Shown here one piece after another: positions 18,372-28,069 of a stretch of 64,000 nt of DNA (position 1 is its first letter; each line of letters starts with the position of its first letter). The stretch is taken from assembly GCA_035943635.1 (NCBI GenBank), contig DASZBX010000017.1:16164-80163 (forward strand), read 5' to 3'. Under the pieces are notes generated by a model. That model did no database searches, was not told the origin of the DNA, and worked only from the letters and a program-made list of their open reading frames with translations. A program made the translations under genes and the position numbers. Origin of the DNA: DASZBX01 sp035943635 (lineage in GTDB: Bacteria; Actinomycetota; Actinomycetes; Streptomycetales; Catenulisporaceae).

Positions 18372-19220
18372 ATGGATCTGGGTGTGTTCGGCCTGAATGC
18401 CAAGGCGACGCTGGGGCCGGCTGAGACGGGGCGGTTGGCCCGGCGGGCGGAGGAGCTGGGATACCGCTCGTGGTGGGCGGGCGAGCATGTGGTGCTGCCG
18501 AGTCCGCGGGTGCCCGAGTCTCCGATGGAGGCGCATGATCCGATCCTGGATCCGCTGGTGCACCTGTCCTACCTGGCCGCGCTGACCGAGCGGTTGGAGC
18601 TGGGCACCGGGATCCTGGTCCTGCCGCAGCGCAATCCGCTGGTGCTGGCGAAACAGGCGGCCAGCCTGGACGTATTGTCCGGAGGGCGGCTGCTGCTCGG
18701 TGTCGCGCCGGGCTATCTGGAGCCGGAGCTCGCGGCGTTCGGGGTGACGTTGGCCGAGCGGCGCGGCCGGACCGACGAGTACCTGGACGCGATGCGGCAG
18801 TTGTGGAACGAGTCCGCGCCGGAGTTCCACGGCAAGTACGTGGACTTCGCCCAGGTGGACGCCCACCCGCGCCCGGTCAGGCCGGGCGGGCCGCGGGTCG
18901 TGATCGGCGGCCACAGTCCGGCCGCCTACCGGCGGGCGGTGGCCAAGGGGCACGGCTGGATCGGCAACGGCAGCAGCCCGGCCGCCCTGCAGGCGCACCT
19001 GGACGGCTTGGCGAAGGCGGCGCGCGAGGTGGAACGTCCGGCCTGGCTGGGGCGGCTGGAGATCACCTTCATGCAGTTCAACCCGGTCGAGCTGCCGGCC
19101 GACCATGCGCTGCGCTACGCGGAGCTCGGCGTGGACCGGCTGCTGGTGTATCCCCTGCCGTTGGAGGATCCGGCCGAGGTGGAGGCGTTCTTGGAGCGGC
19201 AGGCCGCGATCGTCCGCTGA
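18372..19220 (+). CDS. LLM-class F420-dependent oxidoreductase
   Basis: 282 residues with the bacterial luciferase-like TIM-barrel fold. Family landmarks are LGVFGLNAKATLGP at the start, RRAEELGYRSWWAGEHV, LELGTGILVLPQRNPLVLAKQ, SLDVLSGGRLLLGVAPGY and RPGGPRVVIGGHS. These proteins usually use F420 in actinomycetes, sometimes FMN, to oxidise or reduce a secondary metabolite or alcohol. The substrate is not evident. The gene is about 100 bases downstream of the kinase-GH26 gene with its own AGAAAGGC-type site; co-transcription is possible. Length and ends are normal. Confidence 0.88.
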   Translation: MDLGVFGLNAKATLGPAETGRLARRAEELGYRSWWAGEHVVLPSPRVPESPMEAHDPILDPLVHLSYLAALTERLELGTGILVLPQRNPLVLAKQAASLDVLSGGRLLLGVAPGYLEPELAAFGVTLAERRGRTDEYLDAMRQLWNESAPEFHGKYVDFAQVDAHPRPVRPGGPRVVIGGHSPAAYRRAVAKGHGWIGNGSSPAALQAHLDGLAKAAREVERPAWLGRLEITFMQFNPVELPADHALRYAELGVDRLLVYPLPLEDPAEVEAFLERQAAIVR

Positions 19221-19231
19221 GCGGAGGGCGG

Positions 19232-19615
19232 TCAGTTCACAGCCCGGCCCGGACGCGGCGCGCTTGCGGGCCCCAGATTGCTCACGAGTAGGCCTATGGT
19301 GAACTCGAAGCGTTCGTGGCCGGTGCCGGAGATCAGTTCGGCGGCGTGGCGGCGGGTCTGCGGGAACTTCTCGGCGGGTAGTGCGGTGAAGCGGTCCAGC
19401 AGTTCCTCGTGGCTGAGCGTCCATTCCTGATCCTGATCCTGATCCCGGTCCTGGTGCCGGCGCTGTTGCTGGACCAGCGACTGCTCCAGCGCATAGGCGC
19501 TGACGTAGAGCGACAGCGCGTCGCGGGCCCATCCGGCTGTCCTCGGTTCGATGCCGCCCGCGAGCAGGATCGCCAGGATGCCTTCGCCGACCCGGAGGGT
19601 TTCGAGGTTGGTCGG
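19232..19615 (-). pseudogene. C-terminal half of a TetR-family regulator
   Basis: The frame ending at 19232 reads LRVGEGILAILLAGGIEPRTAGW, LSLYVSAYALEQSL and FPQTRRHAAELISGTGHERF. This matches the ligand-binding C-terminal domain common in actinobacterial TetR (TetR_C_1-like) proteins. The HTH half is absent: at about 19610-19620 the frame passes into ROK-family sequence. A string of Gln-Asp codon repeats (QDRDQDQDQE, about 19420-19450) interrupts the domain. It is not a plausible working regulator. Confidence 0.7.
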
Positions 19616-19960
19616 CACCATGGCCAGGGCCCGGCCCACCGCGTCGCCGGCGTCCTGGACGGCGCGGGCGGCGCCGCGGTCGGCGGTGCGCAGCAGGTCG
19701 GGCAGGTCGGCGGCGGTCACCGGGTGTTCGCGGCTGCGGGAGAGCAGGTCGGCGATCGCCGGGGGGCTGGCGACCGTCTCCAGGCAGCCGCGGTTGCCGC
19801 AGCGGCACAGGGCGCCGCGGGGTTCGACCACGACGTGGCCGATCTCCCCGGCGACGCCGCCGTGGCCGAGCAGCATCCGACCGTCGCAGATCGCGCCGGC
19901 GCCGATGCCGGCGGACGGGCGCAGGTAGACGATGTTCTGGCAGCCGCGGGCGGCGCCGAA
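19616..19960 (-). pseudogene. Fragment of a ROK-family regulator/sugar kinase
   Basis: About 115 residues in the same frame as the TetR remnant. VYLRPSAGIGAGAICDG, GVAGEIGHVVVEP and the zinc motif CRCGNRGCLETVAS are hallmark ROK sequences. Normal ROK proteins have an upstream HTH or ATP-binding half and continue for a further 100 residues. Here both are gone: downstream it fuses in frame to a TetR C-terminus, upstream it meets a GH54 fragment on the opposite strand near 19960. The zinc ligands are still intact, so the break looks recent. Confidence 0.75.
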
Positions 19961-21175
19961 GCGGCGCCGCAGGTCACGTTCTGCTCCGGCACCTCCTGCA
20001 CGATCACCGAGCTGTACGACCAGTCCGCCAACGCCAACAACATGCCGATCTCCCAGGGCACCGCCTGCTCGGGCTGCTCCGGCGGCATCGCGGGCCCCGG
20101 TCCCGGCGGCTCGGACATCGGCTCGCCGGCGATGGCGCTGCCGGTGACGGTCGGCGGCCAGCCGGCCTACGGCGCCCTGTTCGACGCCCAGGGCACCGGC
20201 TACCGGATCACCAACGCCAAGAACGTCCCGACCGGCGCACAGCCCGAGGGCGTCTACCTGCTGACCTCGTCGAACGTCACGAGCAACGGCTGCTGCTTCG
20301 ACTTCGGCTCCGGGGAGAGCAACGACGGCGACTCCACCATGAACGCCATCTACTACGGCACCGACTGCTGGACCCAGAACTGCACCGGCACCGGCCCGTG
20401 GGGGCGGGGACCTGGAGAACGGCATGTACTTCAGCAACACCGGCGCCAACCCCACGAGCATCTCCGGGGAGCACGGCTCGTTCGTGTCGGCCTGGGAGAA
20501 GAACAACGGCACGACCAACTTCACCCTGAAGTACGGCAACGGCCAGCAGGGCGGGCTGACCCAGTTTATTCGGGCCCGCTGCCGGGCGGGTACAACCCGA
20601 TGAAGGTGTAGCCGTCGATCGAACTGGGCACCGGCGGGGACAACAGCATCTGGGGTGACGGGGAGTTCTTCGAGGGCGCCGTGACCGCCGGATACCCGTC
20701 CGACGCCACGGTGAACGCGGTCCAGGCGGGCCTGGTCTCGGCCGGGTACGCCCACAACGTCACCGATGTTCCGACGACGGCGTCGGTGGTCAGCCTCAGG
20801 TCGCACGCCAACGGCGACTACGTCGACGCGGCGAGCAACGGCACCGGTGCGCTGATCGCGGACTCCGCGTCGATCGGCAAGGCCGAGACCTTCGACCTGA
20901 TCACCAACCCGGACGGGACGGTCAGCCTGCGGGCGCACGCGAACAACGACCTCGTGACCGCCGACAACGCCAGCGCGTCGCCGCTGATCGCGAACCGGAC
21001 CACGATCGGGCAGTGGGAGACGTTCGACCTGATCAACAATGCCGACGGCAGCGTCAGCTTGCGGGCTCATGTGAACGGCGCCATCGTGACCGCGGACGAC
21101 ACCGGTGCGTCGCCGCTGATCGCGAACCGCAGTTCGGTCGGCGTCTGGGAGTCGTTCGACCTGATCTACGACTGA
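19961..21175 (+). pseudogene. Degenerate GH54 alpha-L-arabinofuranosidase with beta-trefoil repeats
   Basis: Reads VTFCSGTSCTITELYDQSAN, GTGYRITNAKNVPTG, GVYLLTSSNVTSNGCCFDFG and MNAIYYGTDCWTQNC, the GH54/AbfB catalytic domain, but the N-terminus and signal peptide are missing. A frameshift at about 20400 precedes LENGMYFSNTGANP, a second lies near 20565, and an in-frame TAG (about 20609) replaces the Glu expected in MKVEPSIEL. The final segment holds three tandem repeats of about 43 residues (SLRSHANGDYVDA, SLRAHANNDLVTA, SLRAHVNGAIVTA), a fascin-like beta-trefoil probably for sugar binding. Inactive. Confidence 0.85.
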
Positions 21176-21198
21176 GGCGTTGTTGATGTGACCTGGGA

Positions 21199-21235
21199 GG
21201 CTGCGCTCCGGTGCTTCTTGCGCCGGAGCGCAGCC
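21199..21235 (+). terminator. Strong hairpin after the GH54 pseudogene
   Basis: GGCTGCGCTCCGG (21199-21211) and CCGGAGCGCAGCC (21223-21235) form a perfect 13-bp GC-rich stem with an 11-base loop, 24 bases after the stop codon. It is still intact although the gene is decayed. Confidence 0.75.
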
Positions 21236-21422
21236 GTGCCCCGGGGCCCTGGCGCGCCTGACAGCAGCGGCGTTCGCGGTCGGAGACTGCCATAGACCCG
21301 GGTATCTCATGATTTTCCAACCGATCCGGCGTCGAACCCTGGTATAAGCACTCGAACGGCCGCATACTCTGCACTGAACCCACCATCTCAGCGTTCGATG
21401 CTTGATTCAAAGGGGAATCGAC

Positions 21423-22139
21423 ATGCGCCCACCACGTCTTCTCGTCGCGTCCGGCCTGGCCGTGGCCCTGGTCGTCGCCGCTCTCGCCGCCGGCGCCGCC
21501 CCGGCCGTCGCGAACTCGCCGTCCTCGCCGATCCTCACGCTCGGCAGCACCGGAACGCCGGCCAGCCCGGGCGACTCGGTCGGCGGCCAGATGACCACAG
21601 GGTCGTTCCAGCTGACCATCGCGCCCGTACCTGTACCCGTGCCCGTGCCCCCGCCCAGCAGCCCCGCCGGTCTGACCTGCGCGCAGGCATCCTGGCAGGG
21701 GCAGCTGCTGAACAACCCGGTCGCCCCGGGCCCGGCCTCGATCAAGTTCGTGTCCGCGTTCAAGTTCACCGGGTGCACGGACAACGTCAACCCGACCATA
21801 ACCGGCTTCAACGGCGGCGGGATGTCCGGCCTGCCGGCGCCGCTGCTGGTCGGCAGCGGCACGACGTACCCGCTCCAGATCCTGCCGTTCAACTCGCCGC
21901 TGCAGATCGTGGTCAACCTGGCCACCCAGTCCGGCGCGATGACCTGCGTCTACCAGACGAACGTGGTGGTCAACGGCAGTACCACGGTGGGCAGCAGCCC
22001 CTGGGCCTTCGTCAACCAGCCGTTCAACCTGGTCTCCGGCGCGCCGGCCCTGTGCAGCCCGACCGGCGTGGTCTTCCTGACCGTGGCCTACAACCTGGTG
22101 TACGACGCCACCGCCAACAACACCCTCACCGTGAACTGA
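21423..22139 (+). CDS. Secreted protein of unknown function
   Basis: 238 residues from the ATG at 21423, preceded by AAGGGGA 6-8 bases upstream; an in-frame start at 21402 is less likely. The signal peptide is RPPRLLVASGLAVALVVAAL with Ala-X-Ala near residue 30. The mature protein has a Val-Pro repeat (PVPVPVPVPPP, about residues 68-79). A beta-rich domain with four cysteines follows (LTCAQ, FTGCTD, MTCVYQ, ALCSP), as in many actinobacterial extracellular proteins. No family name can be given with confidence. It converges on a lipoprotein gene 40 bases downstream. Confidence 0.8.
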   Translation: MRPPRLLVASGLAVALVVAALAAGAAPAVANSPSSPILTLGSTGTPASPGDSVGGQMTTGSFQLTIAPVPVPVPVPPPSSPAGLTCAQASWQGQLLNNPVAPGPASIKFVSAFKFTGCTDNVNPTITGFNGGGMSGLPAPLLVGSGTTYPLQILPFNSPLQIVVNLATQSGAMTCVYQTNVVVNGSTTVGSSPWAFVNQPFNLVSGAPALCSPTGVVFLTVAYNLVYDATANNTLTVN

Positions 22140-22179
22140 CCCGCGGCCCAGTGCTGCACGCCGTCGGCATCCCGCGGCA

Positions 22180-22638
22180 CTAGTTGCGCAGCGCGATGCC
22201 GACGCTCGCGGTCTGCGCGCCGCTCAGGGAGTGGGTGCTGCGGGCCACGGCGTTCGCAGTCGCGCCGGGCTGCACGTTGTCGACGGTCACCACGACGGTG
22301 TCCAGGAGTTCGCCGTTGGAGTCGTTGAAATTGACCTGCACGGCGTAGCTCTGCTCTTTGCCGGTGCTGTTCTTGACCGTGACCTGGCTGGTCGAGCGGC
22401 CGCTGGAGTCGGTCGTCAGGGAGCCGACGGTGACGTCCCCGGACGCGTCGAGCCCGTTCGCGAAGCCGCTGATCTGGGACTTCACCACGCCTACGGCGGA
22501 CGACGCCGCGGCCGCCACGGACGGGGCCGCCGACGCGGCGGAAGAGGAGTCCGCACTGGTGCTGGAACACGCCGATGTCGTCGCCCCCGCCAGAATAGCC
22601 AGCCCGAACGCCATCGCACTGACCTTACGCACCATCAT
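22180..22638 (-). CDS. FxLYD-type lipoprotein
   Basis: 152 residues. The leader VRKVSAMAFGLAILAGATTSAC gives a lipobox ending in Ser-Ala-Cys near residue 22, so the protein is probably lipid-anchored outside the membrane. A Ser/Ala spacer precedes a beta-sandwich domain of about 100 residues (STSQVTVKNSTGKEQSYAVQ, then VNFNDSNGELLDTVVVTVDN and QPGATANAVARS), which matches the FxLYD pattern. A close paralogue lies at 46.1-46.5 kb. The ATG chosen (22638) is the first of two adjacent ATGs; the open frame upstream lacks a ribosome site. Function unknown. Confidence 0.82.
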   Translation of the reverse strand: MMVRKVSAMAFGLAILAGATTSACSSTSADSSSAASAAPSVAAAASSAVGVVKSQISGFANGLDASGDVTVGSLTTDSSGRSTSQVTVKNSTGKEQSYAVQVNFNDSNGELLDTVVVTVDNVQPGATANAVARSTHSLSGAQTASVGIALRN

Positions 22639-22834
22639 CCGTACTCCTTCGTCGTGCCGTCCCGGTGGTGGCGCAGGTCCGTTCCCGTACTTCCTGCGCG
22701 CACTGCGCAAGTGCCCCGAATTGTCGGATATACACAATGCGGGTTCTCTGCGCGGTGCGGTACGCCGGCAGGCCGGGCGGGTACGGTACCCGGGCAGAGC
22801 ACCGACCCGATCAAGGCGACCAGAGGCGAGACGG

Positions 22835-23215
22835 ATGGCGGACGAACCAGGCCAGGACGAGAGCGGCAGACCGTGGTGGGAGCGGGGCGAGGAGCCCGAC
22901 TACCGGGCCACGATGGCCAACGAGCGCACGTTCCTGTCCTGGACCCGCACCGCCCTGGCGCTGCTCGCCGCGGCGCTCGGCTCGTTGAAGTTCCTGCCCG
23001 ACACCCCGTTCGGCATCCGCCTGGCCCTGGCCGGCTGGCTGCTGGCGCTGTCCGTGGCGGCCACCGCGATCGGGTACCACCAGTGGCGCTCCCGCCAGCA
23101 GCGCATGCGCCTGGGTGCGCCGCTGGGCCACTCGGCCGTCCCGGCCCTGCTCAGCCTCGCGTTCCTGCTGCTCACGGGGCTCGTCTGCGTTGCCGTGGCC
23201 TACGAAGCGCGCTGA
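22835..23215 (+). CDS. DUF202 (YidH-like) small membrane protein
   Basis: 126 residues. The signature RATMANERTFLSWTRTALAL near residue 25-45 and three hydrophobic segments are diagnostic of the DUF202/YidH inner-membrane family. Its biological role is not established. The ATG at 22835 follows GAGGCGAG. The N-terminal 20 residues are charged and hydrophilic. It is divergent from the lipoprotein gene, and the 196 bases between them must hold both promoters. Confidence 0.88.
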   Translation: MADEPGQDESGRPWWERGEEPDYRATMANERTFLSWTRTALALLAAALGSLKFLPDTPFGIRLALAGWLLALSVAATAIGYHQWRSRQQRMRLGAPLGHSAVPALLSLAFLLLTGLVCVAVAYEAR

Positions 23216-23498
23216 CGGCCCGAGGTCCCCACCCCACCCGGCCCGGCGCAGCCGAACACTTGCGCGCGCCCTGCGACTGCGCTGCCCGCGCCCCCGAATG
23301 CAGCCCAGATCAACGACCGAATGCCCCGTGAACTGCGATGGAGCGGCGCGCTCGGGTCGCGGGGAAAGTTTCCTCGCGGTGTGATGTACTTAACCGGCCG
23401 TCCGCGCCTCCTGTCTTGCGACACACAGCACACGGCACGCGGCGGTTGCTCCCGTCGTGCGGCCATGCGCAGGCACCATCTCAAGGGGGCATTTCCAG

Positions 23499-26400
23499 AT
23501 GGCTTCACTTCCGGCTCCAGCGGCTTCACCGTCGACTCCGGCACCCGCGCAGGCTTCCGACCTGCTGGACCGTGCGTGGGCGGCGCGCGGGGAGCGGCGC
23601 AACCTGCCGCACGACCTGCTCGACCTGCTCGAGCGCCACCTCGGCGCGGACCTGACCGCGCTGCGCGTGCACACCGGCCCGGCGGCCGACGCCGTCGCCC
23701 GGGCGTTCGGTGCGGACGCCGTGACCTGCGGTTCCGCGATCTTCTTCCGGGACGGCTGCTACCGTCCGGCCGAGCCGCGCGGGCTGCGGCTGGTGGCGCA
23801 CGAAGCCGCGCACGTCGTGCAGCAGGCCCGCGGGACCGGTCCGCTCGCCCGGCCCGGCGCCCGTGGCGGCCATCTGGTGGTCGGGTGCGCGCACGACGAG
23901 TGGGAGGCCGAGGCCGACCGTTTCGCCGACCTGGTGCTCGCCGACCGCGGGACCTCCGGCGCCGGCGCGTTCCCGCGGCGCGACTTCCAGGCGCACGGGC
24001 GCCGCAGCCGCCGGACCGCCGTGCCCGCCGGCCCGACCCGGATGGCGCAGTGCCACGCGTCGTTCGAGCACCGCTACCTCGGCGACGGCCCGACCCGCGA
24101 CCTGGTCGCCGTCTCCACGAAGCAGCCGGGGTACAAGGACATCCTGGAGACGCAGATCCGGCTGATGAACCTCTGGCGGCACGACCCCTGGTCGGTGACC
24201 CAGAAGAACATCACCGACACGGTCCCCGGCATCCGCACCCTGCTGCTCGGGCCCGACCAGGTCGTCGCGACGTACGGCGAGGTCAACGCACTGCCGGACT
24301 ACCTGGCGAACGCGCAGGCGATCGAGGAACTGCCCAAGGGGATCTTGATGCCGATCCTGCAGGTGATCCGGCAGGAGAGCTTCAACCGGTTCACCGCGCT
24401 GCAGACCGGGACCGACCCGAACATCATGTTCGCGGACGCGGCCTGCGCGCCGTGGCGCTCGAGCCTGATCAACAACATCGTCGAAACCCGGGCCCTGGAC
24501 CTGCTCACCCTCGGCCTCGGCCCGGCCGGCCAGGACCACTACCAGGGCCTGCTGGCCCGGAACGCGTGCCACTTCGCGCCGTACTCCTGGTACCGCTGGA
24601 GCGCCTCGCACCTGCAGGCGCGCGACCTGGCCGCCCGGGCGTTCCGGGCCACCGGGCCGGACAAGGAGCGATTGACCCGGGAGGCACTGTACTTCCACGG
24701 GTACGGCGACCACTTCCTGCAGGACTCGTTCGCCGCCGGGCACCTGACCAACAAGACCCTGGTCATGCAGTGGTTCGTGGAGTGGGCCGAGGGCCAGAAG
24801 CTGCTGCCGTTCGCGGACTGGGACAGCCTGCAGTACATGACCGCCGGGCTCCAGCCGGCCCTGTCCGGGCGCCGCCTGTACGACGCCGGGTACGAGGGCC
24901 CGTCGATCGACCCGCAGACCGTGCAGGAGGCGTCCGACCTGATCGGGCGGACGCTGGGCAACGGTGTCGGGCCGGGCCGCGAGAGCGGGCAGATCGGCGC
25001 GTACAACCACTACCTGACCTTCCTGAGCAGCGCCGTCGCGCAATTCGGGGCGGCGAGCCTGCACGACTACTACAACTCCAACTCGGTGTGGGCGGCCTCG
25101 GTGTACCAGGCCGCGCCGTTCGAACTGTGGGGTGACGACACGCTGTTCTCCGGCCGCAACGGCGGACCGGGCGTCGAGCAGGCCAGCGCCGCCGCGAAGC
25201 TGTCCGAGAAGGCCTTGTGGGACATCCTGGGCACGGGCCGGACCGACGTCACCCCGCGCCGGATCCGGGACCGCTTCCCGACCCGGGCCGGCAACACCGC
25301 CACCGGCGTGACCGATTTGGAGAGCTGGGCCACCGGGCAGAAGGCCTGGTGCGAGGAGCACGCCTTCGCCCCCTTCCTGCCGCGCCTGTCGGAGCTGCTG
25401 CTGCGGTTGGTCTCGCCCCGGCTGGGCACCGTCTCCCGGGACCAGCCGCTGGCCGACCAGTGGTACGCCGGGGTCGGCCGGTCCGACACCTGGGACGAGG
25501 CCGCGGTGCTCGCGGTCGGCGGGCGGGCCTTCGCGTCCGCGGACGGATACCTCTACGAGCTCGCGCCCACCGACGGGAAGGTCAAGCAGAAGATCCAGCT
25601 GCCGGACACCTCCCGCGGCGCGGTCGCCTCGCTGACCGCGGACGCCACCCACCTGTACGTCGGGGTGACCGGGCGGGTGCACGCGCTACCGCTCGGCGCG
25701 ACCTGGACCAAGCCGCAGTGGACCACGGGAGTTCTCAGCGGGCTGACCCACGACCACCCGGTCGACGTGCTCCTGGTCGGCGCGCGGCTGTTCGCCGGGA
25801 CGAACAGTTTCGTGCACGAACTGCGTCCCGCCGACGGCCGCGGCCTGCAGGAGATCGAGCTCGGGTCCCGGGCCGGGATCGGCGACTACGACACCAAGCT
25901 CGCCAGCAACGGCTCCTCGCTGTTGTTCGTCGGTACCCACGGCTACGCGTACGCGCTGAATCTGACCTCCGGGTGGGACAAGAAGCACCGCTGGCAGCAC
26001 AAGGTCAACGAACACGACCCGATCGACTTCTCCCCCGTCACCCTGCTGGCGCACAAGAACCGGCTGTTCGCCGCGTCCAACGGCTACGCCTGCGAGATCC
26101 TCCCGGAGAACGGCGCCCGGGTGCAGTTCATCCTGCTGGCCAGCAAGGACGGCGTGGGCAACTACACCACCGACCTGGTCACCGACGGAGCGCTGCTGTA
26201 CGCGGGCACGCACGGGTACGTATATGCGCTGACGCTGGAGACCCCGTGGGCCGGGGCGAAGAAGTGGACCTCCCCGCACCTCGGCGGCCTCTTGTGGCAC
26301 CCGGTCGGCCTGCTGTACCTCAACGACCGGCTGGTCGCCGCGTGCGACGGATCGGTGTACGACCTGGACCTGTTCAACGGCAGCATCAAGAGCTCGGCCG

Positions 26401-27977
26401 AGGCCGCGCCCTGGTGGGGCCTCGGGGACTACACGCCCACGGTCACCACCGACGGCACGACGCTGTACGTCGGCTCGCACGGGTACGTCTACCGGCTCGG
26501 CATGTCCGACCTGCAACCGGCCCCGGACGGGTACTGGAAGCTGTCGCAGACCAGCGGCACGAGCGTCCCGGACGAGCGCGCCGACTACCCGGCGACCGCG
26601 TCGAACGTGACCTGGCAGCAGCTGCCCGGCCTCGGCGGCTGCGCGGCACTGGCCGGCAACGGCGCGATCGGCACGGCCGTGCCGGTGCTCGACACCCGCG
26701 TAGGCCGCAGCTACACGGTGTCGGCCTGGGTGCGGCTGGACCAGGTCCCGCCGCAGCCGACCGGGACGGCGGTGTTCGTCAGCCAGGACGCGAACCTGGT
26801 CAGCGCGTTCAGCCTGGAGTACCAGCACGACAGCAAGGCCTGGGCGTTCAGCAAGGCGGCGGGGGACGTCCCGAACCCGATCACCTACTCGGCGCAGGCC
26901 CGGACCCCGGTCTCCCTCGGGGTGTGGACGCACCTGACCGGCGTGTTCGACGCGGCCGAGGGGCTGCTGCGACTGTTCGTCAACGGCGCCCTGGCCGGGA
27001 CCTCGCCGGTGCCCGCGAACCACTCCTTCGCCTCCACCGGCGGCCTGGTGATGGGCCGGGGCAAGTACGCCGCGCTGCCCGTCGGGTGGCTGCGCGGCGC
27101 GGTACGGGACGTGAAGGTCTACGCACAGGCGCTGGCGTCGCCGCAGATCGCGCCGCTGGCCACCTCGTTCTGGCCGTTGGCCGACCACGAGGACTCGACC
27201 ACGCCGGACGTCGGCGGCACCCACCCGGGCCGGGCGGCGAAGGTCGAGTGGAAGCACCTGACCGGCGTCGGCGGCTACGCGGACTTCAACGGCCGCGACA
27301 GCGAGGTCACGACGGCGCTGCCGGTCCTGTACACCGGCCGCGGCTCGAGCTTCACGGTCGCAGCCTGGGTGCGGATCAACACCCTGCCGCCGGGCGCGTA
27401 CACGATCCTGAGCCAGGACTCCGTGCACATGAGCGGATTCGCGCTCAGGTATCAGACTACGAACAGTGGCGGCTGGGCAATGACCCGGTACGCCGCGGAC
27501 CAGCCCGGCGCCGCCCCGGTGTCGGCACTGTCCGGCACGATGGCCGCGCCCGGGGTGTGGACGCATGTCACAGGGGTCTACGACGCGGACCAGGCGCTGC
27601 TGCGGATCCACGTGGACGGCCGGCTCAAGGGGATCCAGCGGCTGGATCCGTCGGCGCCGTTCCCGGCCGTCGGCGCGATGGTGGTCGGCCGCGGCAAGAT
27701 CGTCGGCACTCCGGCCGAACGCCTCAACGGCGCCGTCCGCGACGCCCGGGCCTATCCGCTGGCATTGAGCGCGGAGCAGATCAAGGCACTGGTTTACCAG
27801 GGCGCGGCGGGCGCGGCGAGCGCGGTGAGCGACGCGGACGAGGTCTTCGAGGCAGGCCGGGCGGAGGCCGTCGCAGCCGTCGAACAGGTCCTGGCGCAGA
27901 GCCTTGAGACGATATCGGAGGTGGGCGTCGGCGTGAATGCCGAGGCGGGCGCCGACATCCGGCTCGAACAGTTCTGA
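23499..27977 (+). CDS. Giant DUF4157 / zinc phospholipase-like / propeller / LamG protein
   Basis: 1492 residues from the ATG at 23499 (AAGGGGG 9 bases upstream). Residues 35-115 are a DUF4157 (eCIS core) domain with HEAAH at 101-105. Residues about 190-560 are a helical domain with His400, His405-x3-Asp409-x5-His415 and the motif HFLQDSFAAGH, exactly the H-x3-D-x5-H zinc spacing of phospholipase C/P1 nuclease. About 600-1000 is a PQQ-like beta-propeller (repeats such as DGYLYELAPTDGKV and GTHGYVYAL). About 1010-1200 and 1215-1420 are two LamG-type domains (YTVSAWVRLD, FTVAAWVRIN). No signal peptide is seen. DUF4157 proteins are often contractile-injection cargo; no injection genes are in the window. 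Confidence 0.85.
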   Translation: MASLPAPAASPSTPAPAQASDLLDRAWAARGERRNLPHDLLDLLERHLGADLTALRVHTGPAADAVARAFGADAVTCGSAIFFRDGCYRPAEPRGLRLVAHEAAHVVQQARGTGPLARPGARGGHLVVGCAHDEWEAEADRFADLVLADRGTSGAGAFPRRDFQAHGRRSRRTAVPAGPTRMAQCHASFEHRYLGDGPTRDLVAVSTKQPGYKDILETQIRLMNLWRHDPWSVTQKNITDTVPGIRTLLLGPDQVVATYGEVNALPDYLANAQAIEELPKGILMPILQVIRQESFNRFTALQTGTDPNIMFADAACAPWRSSLINNIVETRALDLLTLGLGPAGQDHYQGLLARNACHFAPYSWYRWSASHLQARDLAARAFRATGPDKERLTREALYFHGYGDHFLQDSFAAGHLTNKTLVMQWFVEWAEGQKLLPFADWDSLQYMTAGLQPALSGRRLYDAGYEGPSIDPQTVQEASDLIGRTLGNGVGPGRESGQIGAYNHYLTFLSSAVAQFGAASLHDYYNSNSVWAASVYQAAPFELWGDDTLFSGRNGGPGVEQASAAAKLSEKALWDILGTGRTDVTPRRIRDRFPTRAGNTATGVTDLESWATGQKAWCEEHAFAPFLPRLSELLLRLVSPRLGTVSRDQPLADQWYAGVGRSDTWDEAAVLAVGGRAFASADGYLYELAPTDGKVKQKIQLPDTSRGAVASLTADATHLYVGVTGRVHALPLGATWTKPQWTTGVLSGLTHDHPVDVLLVGARLFAGTNSFVHELRPADGRGLQEIELGSRAGIGDYDTKLASNGSSLLFVGTHGYAYALNLTSGWDKKHRWQHKVNEHDPIDFSPVTLLAHKNRLFAASNGYACEILPENGARVQFILLASKDGVGNYTTDLVTDGALLYAGTHGYVYALTLETPWAGAKKWTSPHLGGLLWHPVGLLYLNDRLVAACDGSVYDLDLFNGSIKSSAEAAPWWGLGDYTPTVTTDGTTLYVGSHGYVYRLGMSDLQPAPDGYWKLSQTSGTSVPDERADYPATASNVTWQQLPGLGGCAALAGNGAIGTAVPVLDTRVGRSYTVSAWVRLDQVPPQPTGTAVFVSQDANLVSAFSLEYQHDSKAWAFSKAAGDVPNPITYSAQARTPVSLGVWTHLTGVFDAAEGLLRLFVNGALAGTSPVPANHSFASTGGLVMGRGKYAALPVGWLRGAVRDVKVYAQALASPQIAPLATSFWPLADHEDSTTPDVGGTHPGRAAKVEWKHLTGVGGYADFNGRDSEVTTALPVLYTGRGSSFTVAAWVRINTLPPGAYTILSQDSVHMSGFALRYQTTNSGGWAMTRYAADQPGAAPVSALSGTMAAPGVWTHVTGVYDADQALLRIHVDGRLKGIQRLDPSAPFPAVGAMVVGRGKIVGTPAERLNGAVRDARAYPLALSAEQIKALVYQGAAGAASAVSDADEVFEAGRAEAVAAVEQVLAQSLETISEVGVGVNAEAGADIRLEQF

Positions 27978-27986
27978 TCCGACAGT

Positions 27987-28025
27987 GCCCGCCCGGTTTT
28001 CGCGCAGCGCGGAGGCCGGGCGGGC
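27987..28025 (+). terminator. Hairpin after the DUF4157 gene
   Basis: GCCCGCCCGG (27987-27996) and CCGGGCGGGC (28016-28025) make a perfect 10-bp stem with a TTTTCGCGC-containing loop, 9 bases past the stop codon. Confidence 0.7.
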
Positions 28026-28069
28026 GCGTGCGTCATCCACATCAGGGTTGGCGCCACAGACCCACGCTC

